The translations under genes were made by a program, and so were the position numbers. The notes below the pieces were generated by a model. The model was not told the origin of the DNA. It searched no databases and saw nothing but the letters and a program-made list of their open reading frames with translations. A stretch of DNA of 64,000 nt from Burkholderia thailandensis E264. Its GTDB lineage: Bacteria; Pseudomonadota; Gammaproteobacteria; Burkholderiales; Burkholderiaceae. Below are positions 45,449-54,352 of this stretch, piece by piece. Every line of letters begins with the position of its first letter. The stretch's first letter is position 1. The stretch covers positions 2,356,001 to 2,420,000 of the forward strand of contig NC_007651.1 of assembly GCF_000012365.1 (NCBI RefSeq), written 5' to 3'.

Positions 45449-47383
45449 ATGCTCGATTTCTTTCGCAATCACCAGCGCCTGATGATGTTCTTCCTGCTCC
45501 TGATCGTGCTGCCGGGGCTTGGGATCGTCGGCATTCAGGGTTTCCGTGGGTTCTTCGACGAAAGCGCGAACGTCGCGGCCGTCAACGGGCACAAGATCAC
45601 GCGCGCCGAATTCGACGGCATGCTGCGCCAGCAGGTCGACCAGGCGCGCCAGATGCTGGGCGCGCAGTTCGACGCGAAGGCGTTCGATACGCCGGAGCGC
45701 CGCCAGCAACTTCTCGACGGGCTGATCCAGCAGCGCGCGCTCGCCGACGAGACGCAGCGCCTGCATCTGACCGCGTCGGACGGCGCGGTGCGCCAGACGC
45801 TGTTGAGCGATCCGGTGGTCGCGTCGCTGAAGAAGGCGGACGGCTCGTTCGACGCCGAGCGCTACACGCAGATGCTCGCGATGCAGGGCATGACGCCCGA
45901 TCAATACCAGGAGCGCGTGCGCTACAACCTCGCGCTGCAGCAGATTCCCGCCAGCATCGTGTCGAGCGCGTTCACGCCGAAGAGCGTCGCGCGCCGCCTG
46001 ACCGAACTCGCCGAGCAGCAGCGCGAAGTGCAGCAGATGATGCTGAAGTCGGCCGATTACGCGACGAAGGTGCAGCCGACTGACGCGCAGATTTCCGCCT
46101 ACTACGATGCGCACAAGCAGGCGTTCGCGACGCGCGAGGCGGCGACGATCCAGTATCTCGTCTATTCGCAGGCGGCCGCCGCCGCGGCGGCGCAGCCGAG
46201 CGACATTGACGTCAAGAAATACTACGACGGCAACATCGCGCGCTACCGCACCGACGCGCAGGTGCGCGTGAGCCACATCTTCATCGCCGCGGCGAAGGAT
46301 GCGAGCGCGGCCGACAAGGCCGCCGCGAAGGCGAAAGCGGAGCAACTGCTCGCCGAGGTGAAGGCGCATCCGGACCAGTTCGCGCAGATCGCCGAGAAGA
46401 ACTCGCAGGACGCGCCGTCGGCGGCGAAGGGCGGCGACCTCGGCTTCATCACGCGCGGCTCGACCGCGGGCGGCGCCGCGTTCGACGATGCCGCGTTTGC
46501 GCTGAAGAAGGGCGAAATCAGCGGCGTCGTGCAGGGCGACTTCGGCTTTCACATCCTGAAGGCGACCGATCTGAAGCCGGCAGTCGTGAAGCCGCTCGCG
46601 GAGGTGAAGGATTCGATCGTGGCGGACCTGAAGCAGCAGTTCGCGGCCAAGGCGTTCGCCGACAATGCGGAGGGCTTCACGTCGACCGTCTACGAGAAGG
46701 CGAAGAGCCTGCAGCCCGCCGCCGACAAGTACACGCTGACGATCCAGACCGCGACGGTGTCGCCGCAACCGAATCCGGCGCTGCCGCCCGATAGCCCGCT
46801 CAACAACGCGAAATTCCTCGCGGCCGTGTTCGCCGCCGATGCGGTGAAGAACGGCAACAACACGCAGGCGATCGATGTCGGCAACAACACGCTGATCGCC
46901 GCGCGCGTGACGAGTTACCAGCCGTCGACCGTGCCCGCGCTCGATGCGATCAAGGATCAGGTGCGCGCGAAGGTGGTCGCCGACGAGGCGGCGCGTCTCG
47001 CGAAGCAGGATGGCGAGGCGAAGCTCGCGGAACTGCGCAAGTCGAAGTCGACGGCGGGCTTCGCCGCAGCCGACAAGATCTCGCGCACGCAGGCGCACGG
47101 CCTGCCGCCCGCGGCCGTCAGCGCGATCTACAAGGTCGATCCGAAGACGCTGCCCGCCTATGTCGGCGTCGATCTCGGCAACGACGGCTACGCGATTTTC
47201 CGCGTGAATTCGGTGGTCGCGGCGGCGCCTGCCGACGATCAGCGCCTCGCGGCCGCCCAGCAGCAGCTCGCGCAGGTGTATGCGCAAAGCGAGACGGAAG
47301 CGTATCTCGCGTCGCTGCGCGCGCGCTCGAAGGTCAAGCTGTATGGCTCGACCGCCGGCGGCGCGCAGGACGGTTCGAACTGA
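45449..47383 (+). CDS. ppiD: Periplasmic folding chaperone PpiD (SurA N-terminal/parvulin)
   Basis: This 644-residue inner-membrane-anchored protein has a single N-terminal span (MMFFLLLIVLPGLGIVGIQG), a SurA-like N-domain, a parvulin domain near residues 265-365 (VSHIFIAA, KGGDLGF, GDFGFHILKAT) and a C-terminal region. PpiD assists folding of proteins emerging from the Sec translocon. It occupies the place it has after lon-hupB in other proteobacteria, with the tRNA-bounded insert in between. Confidence 0.93.
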   Translation: MLDFFRNHQRLMMFFLLLIVLPGLGIVGIQGFRGFFDESANVAAVNGHKITRAEFDGMLRQQVDQARQMLGAQFDAKAFDTPERRQQLLDGLIQQRALADETQRLHLTASDGAVRQTLLSDPVVASLKKADGSFDAERYTQMLAMQGMTPDQYQERVRYNLALQQIPASIVSSAFTPKSVARRLTELAEQQREVQQMMLKSADYATKVQPTDAQISAYYDAHKQAFATREAATIQYLVYSQAAAAAAAQPSDIDVKKYYDGNIARYRTDAQVRVSHIFIAAAKDASAADKAAAKAKAEQLLAEVKAHPDQFAQIAEKNSQDAPSAAKGGDLGFITRGSTAGGAAFDDAAFALKKGEISGVVQGDFGFHILKATDLKPAVVKPLAEVKDSIVADLKQQFAAKAFADNAEGFTSTVYEKAKSLQPAADKYTLTIQTATVSPQPNPALPPDSPLNNAKFLAAVFAADAVKNGNNTQAIDVGNNTLIAARVTSYQPSTVPALDAIKDQVRAKVVADEAARLAKQDGEAKLAELRKSKSTAGFAAADKISRTQAHGLPPAAVSAIYKVDPKTLPAYVGVDLGNDGYAIFRVNSVVAAAPADDQRLAAAQQQLAQVYAQSETEAYLASLRARSKVKLYGSTAGGAQDGSN

Positions 47384-47756
47384 CGGCATGCGACGGCGCG
47401 CCAGCGCGCCCGTTCGACAAAAACAGCCCCGCCATCGTGCGGGGCTGTTTCGTTTCGGCTGGCGGGGTTGCGCGCCGGAGAGGGCGGCTCGCGACGTTGG
47501 CCGTGGGATGCCGGCCTGCCGAGCGGGGCGGTGGCGCGGGGCAACGGCGGGCGCACGGCGGGCCAATGGCGTGCGAGTCGCGGGTTTGCGGCGCTGCGTG
47601 CCACTGCGGCGAACGGCGGCGTTGCGTCGTGTGCGTCACTCGACCGGTCACTCGGCCGAAGCGGCGGCCCAACGGCATCCGCCGGCCCGGCATAGACGAC
47701 GGATCGGCGTATCAAGTGCCGAAGTGCCGGAGCACCGGGATGCCGGCGCGGCGCGG
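47384..47756. other. Convergent intergenic region after ppiD
   Basis: This 373-bp gap holds the ppiD terminator; the rest is GC-rich with several out-of-frame ORFs and no convincing gene. Confidence 0.5.
47419..47452 (+). terminator. Terminator after ppiD
   Basis: A 12-bp perfect stem, AAACAGCCCCGC/GCGGGGCTGTTT, with CATCGT loop and flanking A/T runs; may act in both directions. Confidence 0.88.
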
Positions 47757-48431
47757 TCAGTGCGACGACGTCCGCAACAGCGGCTTGAGGGTCGGCCACA
47801 CGTTGTCGAGCAACTGGCGCTGTGCGGCCTGCGTCGGATGGATCTGGTCGGTCTGGAACATGTCGGGCTTGTTCTCGATGCCGGCGAGCAGGAACGGCAC
47901 GAGCGGCACGCGCATCTCCTTGGACAGCGTCGTGTAGACGCCGTGAAATTTCTGCGTGTAGTCCGGTCCGTAGTTCGCCGGCACGTACATGCCGACGAGC
48001 AGCACCTGCGCGCGCGCGCGCCGCGCCTTCGCGACGATCTCGCGCAGGTTGCTTTCGGTCGCGGCGAGCGGCACGCCGCGCAGCGCGTCGTTCGCGCCGA
48101 GCTCGACGACGACGACGGCGGGCTTGAGCCGCGCGAGCACCGCAGGCAGCCGTGCGCGGCCGCCGCTCGTCGTGTCGCCGGAGATGCTCGCGTTCGCGAC
48201 GCTATAATCGATTCGCTCGGCCGCGAGGCGCGCGCGCATCAGCGCGACCCATCCCGTGTCGCGCGGCAGGCCGTATTCGGCCGACAGGCTGTCGCCGAGC
48301 ACGACGATCACCGGCTTGCCGCCGTTGGCGTTCGCCGCGGGCGCGGCATTCGTTGCGGCGGATGCCGGATCGGCGAGCGCCGCGATCACGGCGAGCGTTG
48401 CGCCGACCTTCCAGTGAAATGTGCGTTTCAT
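47757..48431 (-). CDS. tesA: Arylesterase/lysophospholipase (TesA-like GDSL hydrolase)
   Basis: This 224-residue protein has a signal peptide ending near ASAATN and GDSL-family blocks: VVLGDSLSAEYGL (catalytic Ser), VELGANDALRG (oxyanion Asn) and DQIHPTQAAQ (catalytic Asp and His). It should hydrolyse thioesters, arylesters or lysophospholipids in the periplasm. The start at 48431 uses the same CATG as the divergent ABC gene. A start at 48455 is also possible. Confidence 0.9.
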   Translation of the reverse strand: MKRTFHWKVGATLAVIAALADPASAATNAAPAANANGGKPVIVVLGDSLSAEYGLPRDTGWVALMRARLAAERIDYSVANASISGDTTSGGRARLPAVLARLKPAVVVVELGANDALRGVPLAATESNLREIVAKARRARAQVLLVGMYVPANYGPDYTQKFHGVYTTLSKEMRVPLVPFLLAGIENKPDMFQTDQIHPTQAAQRQLLDNVWPTLKPLLRTSSH

Positions 48432-49146
48432 GCTCAAGATTACCGATCCGATCATCGAAGTACGGAATGTATGCAAGCGTGTCGCGGACGCCGCCGGTGA
48501 GCTGACGATCCTCGACGGCATCGACCTGACGGTTCGCGCGGGCGAGAGCGTCGCGATCGTCGGCGCGTCGGGGTCGGGCAAGTCGACGCTGCTCGGCCTG
48601 CTCGCCGGCTTGGACAGCGCGACCGAGGGCACGGTTCGCCTGTTCGGCCAGGATCTCGGCGGGCTCGACGAGGACGCGCGCGCGGCGCTGCGCAACGGCG
48701 CGGTGGGCTTCGTGTTCCAGTCGTTCCAGTTGATGCCGCATCTGACCGCGCTCGAGAACGTGATGCTGCCGCTCGAACTGCAGGGCGGCGTCGGCGCGCG
48801 CGAGGCTGCGCAGCGCGCGCGCGTGTTGCTCGAGGAGGTCGGGCTCGGCGCGCGCACGGGGCATTATCCGAAGCTGCTGTCGGGCGGCGAGCAGCAGCGC
48901 GTCGCGCTTGCGCGCGCGTTCGTCACGCGCCCGGCGCTCCTGTTCGCCGACGAGCCGACGGGCAGCCTCGATGCGGCGACCGGCCACGCGGTCATCGATC
49001 TGATGTTCGAACTCAATCGCACGCACGGCGCGACGCTCGTGCTCGTCACGCACGACCCGGCGCTTGCGCGCCGCTGCGGGGCGACGGTCGTGCTTGAAGC
49101 GGGGCATTTGCGCGCCGCGGACCGCGCGCGGCAGGAAGCGGGTTGA
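48430..49146 (+). CDS. ybbA: ABC transporter ATPase (YbbA-like)
   Basis: This 238-residue ATPase has Walker A GASGSGKST, Q-loop FQSFQLMPHLTALEN, ABC signature LSGGEQQRVALARA and Walker B LLFADEPTGSLD. It belongs to the MacB/LolD-like group that pairs with FtsX-type permeases. No permease gene (YbbP-like) is adjacent. Its start overlaps tesA head to head, as in E. coli tesA-ybbA. A GTG at 48421 would extend it by three residues. Confidence 0.88.
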   Translation: MLKITDPIIEVRNVCKRVADAAGELTILDGIDLTVRAGESVAIVGASGSGKSTLLGLLAGLDSATEGTVRLFGQDLGGLDEDARAALRNGAVGFVFQSFQLMPHLTALENVMLPLELQGGVGAREAAQRARVLLEEVGLGARTGHYPKLLSGGEQQRVALARAFVTRPALLFADEPTGSLDAATGHAVIDLMFELNRTHGATLVLVTHDPALARRCGATVVLEAGHLRAADRARQEAG

Positions 49147-49276
49147 CGGCGGCGCGTGCACGGTGCCGGGAAGGCCGGCGGCCGAGGGGCCGCTCGGCGA
49201 TCTATCGGTCGGGCGCTCTCGCGGTCGGCCGGCGCCGGTTCGCGTGACGCGAGGCGATCGGGCGATACTGTTGCAC

Positions 49277-49332
49277 GCCGATACGCCGATACGCCGATAC
49301 GCCGATACGCCGATACGCCGATACGCCGATAC
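49277..49332. repeat. 8-bp tandem repeat, seven copies
   Basis: Seven exact copies of GCCGATAC lie between the convergent ybbA-like gene and pgi. Probably variable between strains. Confidence 0.93.
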
Positions 49333-49427
49333 GCGCGCACTCAGCCCGGCTCGCGACCGACGCATCACTTGCTCCGGCGCCGCACGAGCGGTCGAGCATC
49401 TCGCCGCCGCTCGCGTGGCTTCGCGCG

Positions 49428-51050
49428 TTATTCGCCCAACGCCTTCCTTGCACGCGCGATCAGCGCCGACGTCGACGAATCGTGCTTCGCCGGATCGACC
49501 TGAGGGGCCGTCAGATCCGCCTCGACGACCTTGCCCAGAATCTTGCCGAGCTCGACGCCCCACTGGTCGAACGGATTGATGTTCCACACGGCCGCCTGCA
49601 CGAGCACCTTGTGCTCGTATAGCGCGATCAGCGCGCCGAGCGTACGCGGCGTGAGCGCGTCGACGAGGAGCGTCGTGGTCGGCCGGTTGCCGGGGAACGT
49701 CAGGTGCGGCGCGAGCTCGGGGTGGGCCGGACCGGCGATCTTGCGCGCCTCGTCGAGCGTGCGGCCGAGCATCAGCGCCTCGCTCTGCGCGAAGCAGTTC
49801 GCGAGCAGCTTCGGATGATGGCTCGCGAGCGGGTGCTCGGGCGTGAGCACCGCGATGAAGTCGATCGGCACGAGCGTCGGGCCCTGGTGCAGCATCTGGA
49901 AGAACGCGTGCTGGCCGTTCGTGCCGGGCTCGCCCCAGGTGACGGCGGACGTCGGGTAATCGACGAACGCGCCGTCGATCTGTGCGGACTTGCCGTTGCT
50001 CTCCATCTCGAGCTGCTGAAGATACGACGGCAGGTAGTGCAGCGCCTCCGAGTACGGCGCGACGAGATAGCTCTGCGCCCCGAAGAAATTCCGATACCAG
50101 ATACCGACGAGGCCTTGCAGCACCGGCAGGTTGCGCTCGAGCGGCGCGGTGCGGAAGTGCTCGTCCATGTCGTGCGCGCCGGCGAGCAGTTCGGCAAAGC
50201 GCTCGGGCCCGATCGCGATCATGATCGACAGGCCGACCGCCGACCACAGCGAATAGCGGCCGCCGACCCAATCCCACATCTCGAACACGTTCGCCTCGGC
50301 GATGCCGAACTTGACGACCTCGGCGGGATTCGCCGACACGCCGACGAAGTGCTTCGCGAGCGCGTCCTCCGGGCAGCCGTTCGCGACGAACCACTCGCGC
50401 AGCGAGCGTGCGTTCGTCATCGTCTCGAGCGTCGTGAAGGTCTTCGACACGATGATCGCGAGCGTTTCCTGCGGATCGATCCGCTCGAGCACGCGCGCGA
50501 GGTCCGCGCCGTCGACGTTCGACACGAAGTGCGTCGCGATGTCGGGCGTTGCGACGTGGTGCAGCGCGTGGACGACCATCTTCGGCCCGAGGTCCGAGCC
50601 GCCGATGCCGATGTTCACGACGTGGCGGATCCGCTTGCCGGTGTAGCCCGTCCAGGCGCCCGCGCGCACCGCGTCGGCGAAGCGCGCCATCTTCGCCCGC
50701 TCGGCGGCGACTTGCGCGTGGAACGGCGCGTCGGGCGAATTCGCGCGCAGCGCGGTGTGCAGCGCCGCGCGGCCTTCGGTCGGATTCACGGTTTCGCCCG
50801 CGAACATCGCGTCGCGGCGCGCCTCGACGCCCGCTTCGCGCGCGAGCCGCACGAGCAGGGCGAGCGTCGCGTCGGTGATGAGGTTCTTCGAAAAATCGGC
50901 GGCGAGGCCGCCGCCTTCGAACGTGAAGCGTTCGGCGCGCGTCGGCGCGCGGTCGTTGGCGGGGGCGAACCAGTCGCGCAGATGCGCGTCGCGGATCTCT
51001 TCGTAGTGCGCTTGCAGCGCGGGCCAAACGGGGAGCGAATTCAGCGTCAT
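49428..51050 (-). CDS. pgi: Glucose-6-phosphate isomerase
   Basis: Pgi interconverts glucose-6-phosphate and fructose-6-phosphate. The 540-residue protein has [12 protein letters not shown], the family signature [17 protein letters not shown] and the [12 protein letters not shown] and GVELGKIL blocks. ATG 51050 gives [10 protein letters not shown]; the longer frame to 51275 was not chosen. It follows nnr on the same strand with 101 bp between. Confidence 0.96.
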
Positions 51051-51151
51051 GGCAATCAGGAGCGAAACAGCATGAATCGGGGGAGGACCGCGCCTGCGTG
51101 CCGGCGCGCGGCATGCAGGCGGACGAGGAGCCCGCCTGCGCGGCGGGACGA

Positions 51152-52747
51152 TCAGTATAGCGGCGCTTCGCCCGGCGTGGCGGGTCGCGTATAAAACAGC
51201 CGATTGACGAGCGTGCGCACGGCGGGCGCGAGCTCGCCCGCCGCGAGACCTGCCGGGCCCGCGCCCGCCGCGCACAGTTGCTCGGCGGCGAGCCCGTGCA
51301 GGTAGACGCCCGCGAGCGCCGCTTCGTAGCGCGGCATGCGCTGCGCAAGAAACGCGCCGATCAGCCCGCCCAGCACGTCGCCCGTGCCGCCGGTGGCGAG
51401 CGCCGCGTTGCCGGTCGGATTGATCGCGACGCGGCCGTCCGGCGCCGCGATCACGGTGCCCGACCCCTTCAGCACGACGACCGCCGAGAAGCGCGCGGCG
51501 AGCGCGCGCGCGGCGGCGACGCGGTCGCGCTGGACGTCGGCCGCGTCGGTGGCGAGCAGGCGCGCGGCCTCGAGCGGATGCGGCGTGAGGACGGCGGCGT
51601 CGCCCGCGCGGCCGCGCGCGGCGAGCGCGTCGGCGAGCGCGGGCGTCGTCGCGATGAGGTTCAGCGCGTCCGCATCGACGAGCTTCGGCGCTTCGAGCGG
51701 CAGCAGCGCCGCGAGCACGCGCGCGGCGCGCTCGCTCGCGCCGAGCCCGCAGCCGATCGCGAGCGCGGTGAGCGACGCGGCCGGCAAGGCGTCGACCGGA
51801 TGCAGCATCAGTTCAGGATACGGCGGATCGTACGGCGGCGCGCCCGCCCCGACGAAGCCGACATGGACCTTGCCCGCGCCCGCGAAGAGCGCCGCGCGCG
51901 CGGCGAGGATCGGCGCGCCGCACATGCCCGTGTCGCCGCCGACGATCGCGATGCTGCCGTACGTGCCCTTGTGCGACGCGAACGCACGCTCCGGCAGGCG
52001 CGCGTCGAAAAGCTCGGGCGCGTTCAGCCGGATCGCGGGCGCGGGCGGCTCGCCGAGGTCGAGCGGCGCGACGTGGATCTCGCCCGCGAGGTCGCGCCCG
52101 TCGCCGGTGTAGAGGCCGGGCTTCGCGGCGATGAACGACAGCGTGTCGGTGGCCGCGACGGCGCTTGCGCCGCCGACGCGCGTGCCGGTATCGCTGTCGA
52201 GGCCGCTCGGCACGTCGAGCGCCAGCACGCGGCCCGTGCGCCGCGCGCGCGCCGCGATGCGCTGCGCGATCGCCGCGAACGCGCCGTCGAGCGGCCGCGC
52301 GAGGCCGATGCCGAACAGGCCGTCGACGAGCCAGCCGTAGCCGTCGAACGATTCGGGCGCGGCCTCGTCGATCGGCACGTTCGCCGCGCGCGCGCGCTCG
52401 AGCGCCCAGCGCGCGTCTTCGGGCTTCACTTCGACCGGCATCCAGACGTCGGCCGTGAAGCCGAGCCGTCGCAGCTCGGCCGCTGCGACGAGCGCGTCGC
52501 CGCCGTTGTTGCCGGGGCCGACCGCGAACCAGACGGGCCGCGGGTCGCTGACGAGCCGCCCGGCGAGCCATTGCGCGGCGGATTTGCCCGCGCGCTCCAT
52601 CAGCGTGTGGGGCGGCAGCGCGGCGGCCGCGGCGGTTTCGATGTCGCGCAGCTCGGCGACGCTCAGAAGCGGCTCGCTCGCATGGATCGGCGGCGCGTCG
52701 AGCAGCTCGAGCGAAAGGTGCGGGGGGGAATCGGTAGGCAGGATCAT
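51152..52747 (-). CDS. nnr: Bifunctional NAD(P)H-hydrate epimerase/dehydratase
   Basis: This 531-residue protein repairs hydrated NAD(P)H. The N-terminal epimerase domain has [13 protein letters not shown] and [12 protein letters not shown]; the C-terminal ADP/ATP-dependent dehydratase domain has [13 protein letters not shown] and [16 protein letters not shown]. The fusion is normal in bacteria. It lies between a dadA-like gene (45 bp upstream) and pgi on the same strand. Confidence 0.94.
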
Positions 52748-52792
52748 GGGCGGCTCGCGATCATGCGCCGCCCGCGCGCAGCGGCAACGGCG

Positions 52793-54097
52793 TCAGGTGG
52801 CAAAGCGCTCCGCGCGCAGCGCGGCGAGCGTGTCGGCGGGCACGCGCTGCGCGCCGCCGCCGACGTCATCTGCCACCACTTTAGCAGACCCGAACGCGAG
52901 GCCCCAGCCCGCCGGGCCGTGGCCGAAGTTGACGAAGACGCGCGGATCGGCCGTCGGCCCGACGACAGGCAGGCCGTCCGGCGACAGCAGCTTCGCGCCT
53001 TGCCACGCGCGCGCGGCGGAGATCTTCGCCGCGCCGGGCAGCCAGTCGTGCGTCGCTTGGCCGAGGAGCGCGAGCGCCGCTTCGGACAGCGGCTCGGGCA
53101 GCGGCCGCGCGAGATCCCGCGCGCTTTGCAGCACGGCGCCGCCGCCGATCCGCAGCCGCTGGCCGAGCCGCGTGATCGCGATTCGCCTGACCGAATCGAC
53201 GATGCTCAGGTGCGGCGCGTGCTCCTCGTACGCGAGGGGCGCCGTCAGCGTGTGGATGCGCACCGGGTGCAGCGGCGCGCGCACGCCGAGCGGCTCGACG
53301 AGCGCGAGGCTTTCCGTGCCCGCCGCGACGACGACCGCGTCGGCCGAGATCACGTCGACCTCCTTCGATTTCGCCGCGCGCGGGTCGGCCGGGTCGGGCG
53401 CGAGCTCGACGGCCGCGCGCTTCGCGTCGGTGCGGATCGCGGCGACCGCGCGGCCGAGCCGGAACTGCACGTCGCGCTCGTCGAGCACCTGCTTGACGAG
53501 CTTCGCGAAGAGCGGGCAGTTCGCGGTGCGCTCCTGCGCGAACAGCACGCCGGCCGCGAACGCGGGGTCGGCCGGCATCGACGGCTCGAGCGCCGCGCAC
53601 GCATCGGGCGTGAGCGTCTCGTAAGGCTGGCCGAGGTCGCGCATCAGGTCGAGCGCGGGCTGCACCGCGTCCCATTCGGCCGCGTCGCGCACGACGTGCA
53701 GCACGCCGCTCTTCTGTTCGAATTCGAGATTGAAGCGCGCCTCGACGTCGGCGATCGCCTCGCGCGACAGCTCGACGAGCGGCCGCAGCTTCGCGTATTG
53801 GGCGGCGAACGCGGTGGGCTCGCGCAGCGCGTCGAGGCGGCGCGTGAAGCGCCGCAGCGCGCGGTTGAACCCGGGCTTGTAGACGACGCCGCTCTTTTGC
53901 GCGCGCCGCTCGCGCATGAAGGTCGGGCCGAACCAGACGTCGAGCGGCGTCGGCAGCAGCGCGCCGCCCTGGCCGTAGGTCGCGCCTTGCGCGACCGTCG
54001 CGTGACGTTCGACGACGCACACGCGATGGCCGGCCGCGCGCAGCTGGTAGGCGGTGGCGATGCCGGCGATGCCGCCGCCGATGACGATTACATCCAT
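52793..54097 (-). CDS. D-amino acid dehydrogenase-like flavoprotein
   Basis: This 434-residue FAD-dependent oxidoreductase begins with the dinucleotide motif VIVIGGGIAGIATAYQL and resembles DadA: CVVERHATVAQGATYGQGGALLP early and GLPVVGPTADPRVFVNFGHGPAGWGL near the C-terminus. DadA oxidises D-amino acids to oxo acids, passing electrons to the respiratory chain. No alanine racemase is adjacent, so substrate is uncertain. It diverges from purL and may lead an operon with nnr and pgi. Confidence 0.85.
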   Translation of the reverse strand: MDVIVIGGGIAGIATAYQLRAAGHRVCVVERHATVAQGATYGQGGALLPTPLDVWFGPTFMRERRAQKSGVVYKPGFNRALRRFTRRLDALREPTAFAAQYAKLRPLVELSREAIADVEARFNLEFEQKSGVLHVVRDAAEWDAVQPALDLMRDLGQPYETLTPDACAALEPSMPADPAFAAGVLFAQERTANCPLFAKLVKQVLDERDVQFRLGRAVAAIRTDAKRAAVELAPDPADPRAAKSKEVDVISADAVVVAAGTESLALVEPLGVRAPLHPVRIHTLTAPLAYEEHAPHLSIVDSVRRIAITRLGQRLRIGGGAVLQSARDLARPLPEPLSEAALALLGQATHDWLPGAAKISAARAWQGAKLLSPDGLPVVGPTADPRVFVNFGHGPAGWGLAFGSAKVVADDVGGGAQRVPADTLAALRAERFAT

Positions 54098-54285
54098 GTT
54101 CGATTCGATGTCGGGCGCCGCATCCGGCCCGATTGAGGATCTTGCGTGGCAGGCCGTGCGCGGCCCGGTGAAGCGCGCATGATAGCGCCAAATGAAGCGC
54201 GCCGGCCGATCCGGTGCGCGCGGCGGCGGCGCCGGGCCGGCGTGCGGGGCACACGCGAGCGGCCGTTAGGCGGGCGACTTCCGGG

Positions 54286-54291
54286 TATAAT
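54286..54291 (+). promoter_or_regulatory. Candidate -10 element of purL
   Basis: TATAAT is a perfect consensus, 62 bp upstream of the purL start. No matching -35 is obvious at 17 bp, so activity is tentative. Confidence 0.45.
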
Positions 54292-54352
54292 TACGGCCTT
54301 CCTTACGCCCCACGTCGCCAGCTTGCGCGACTCATCGACGTCAGTCCAGCCC

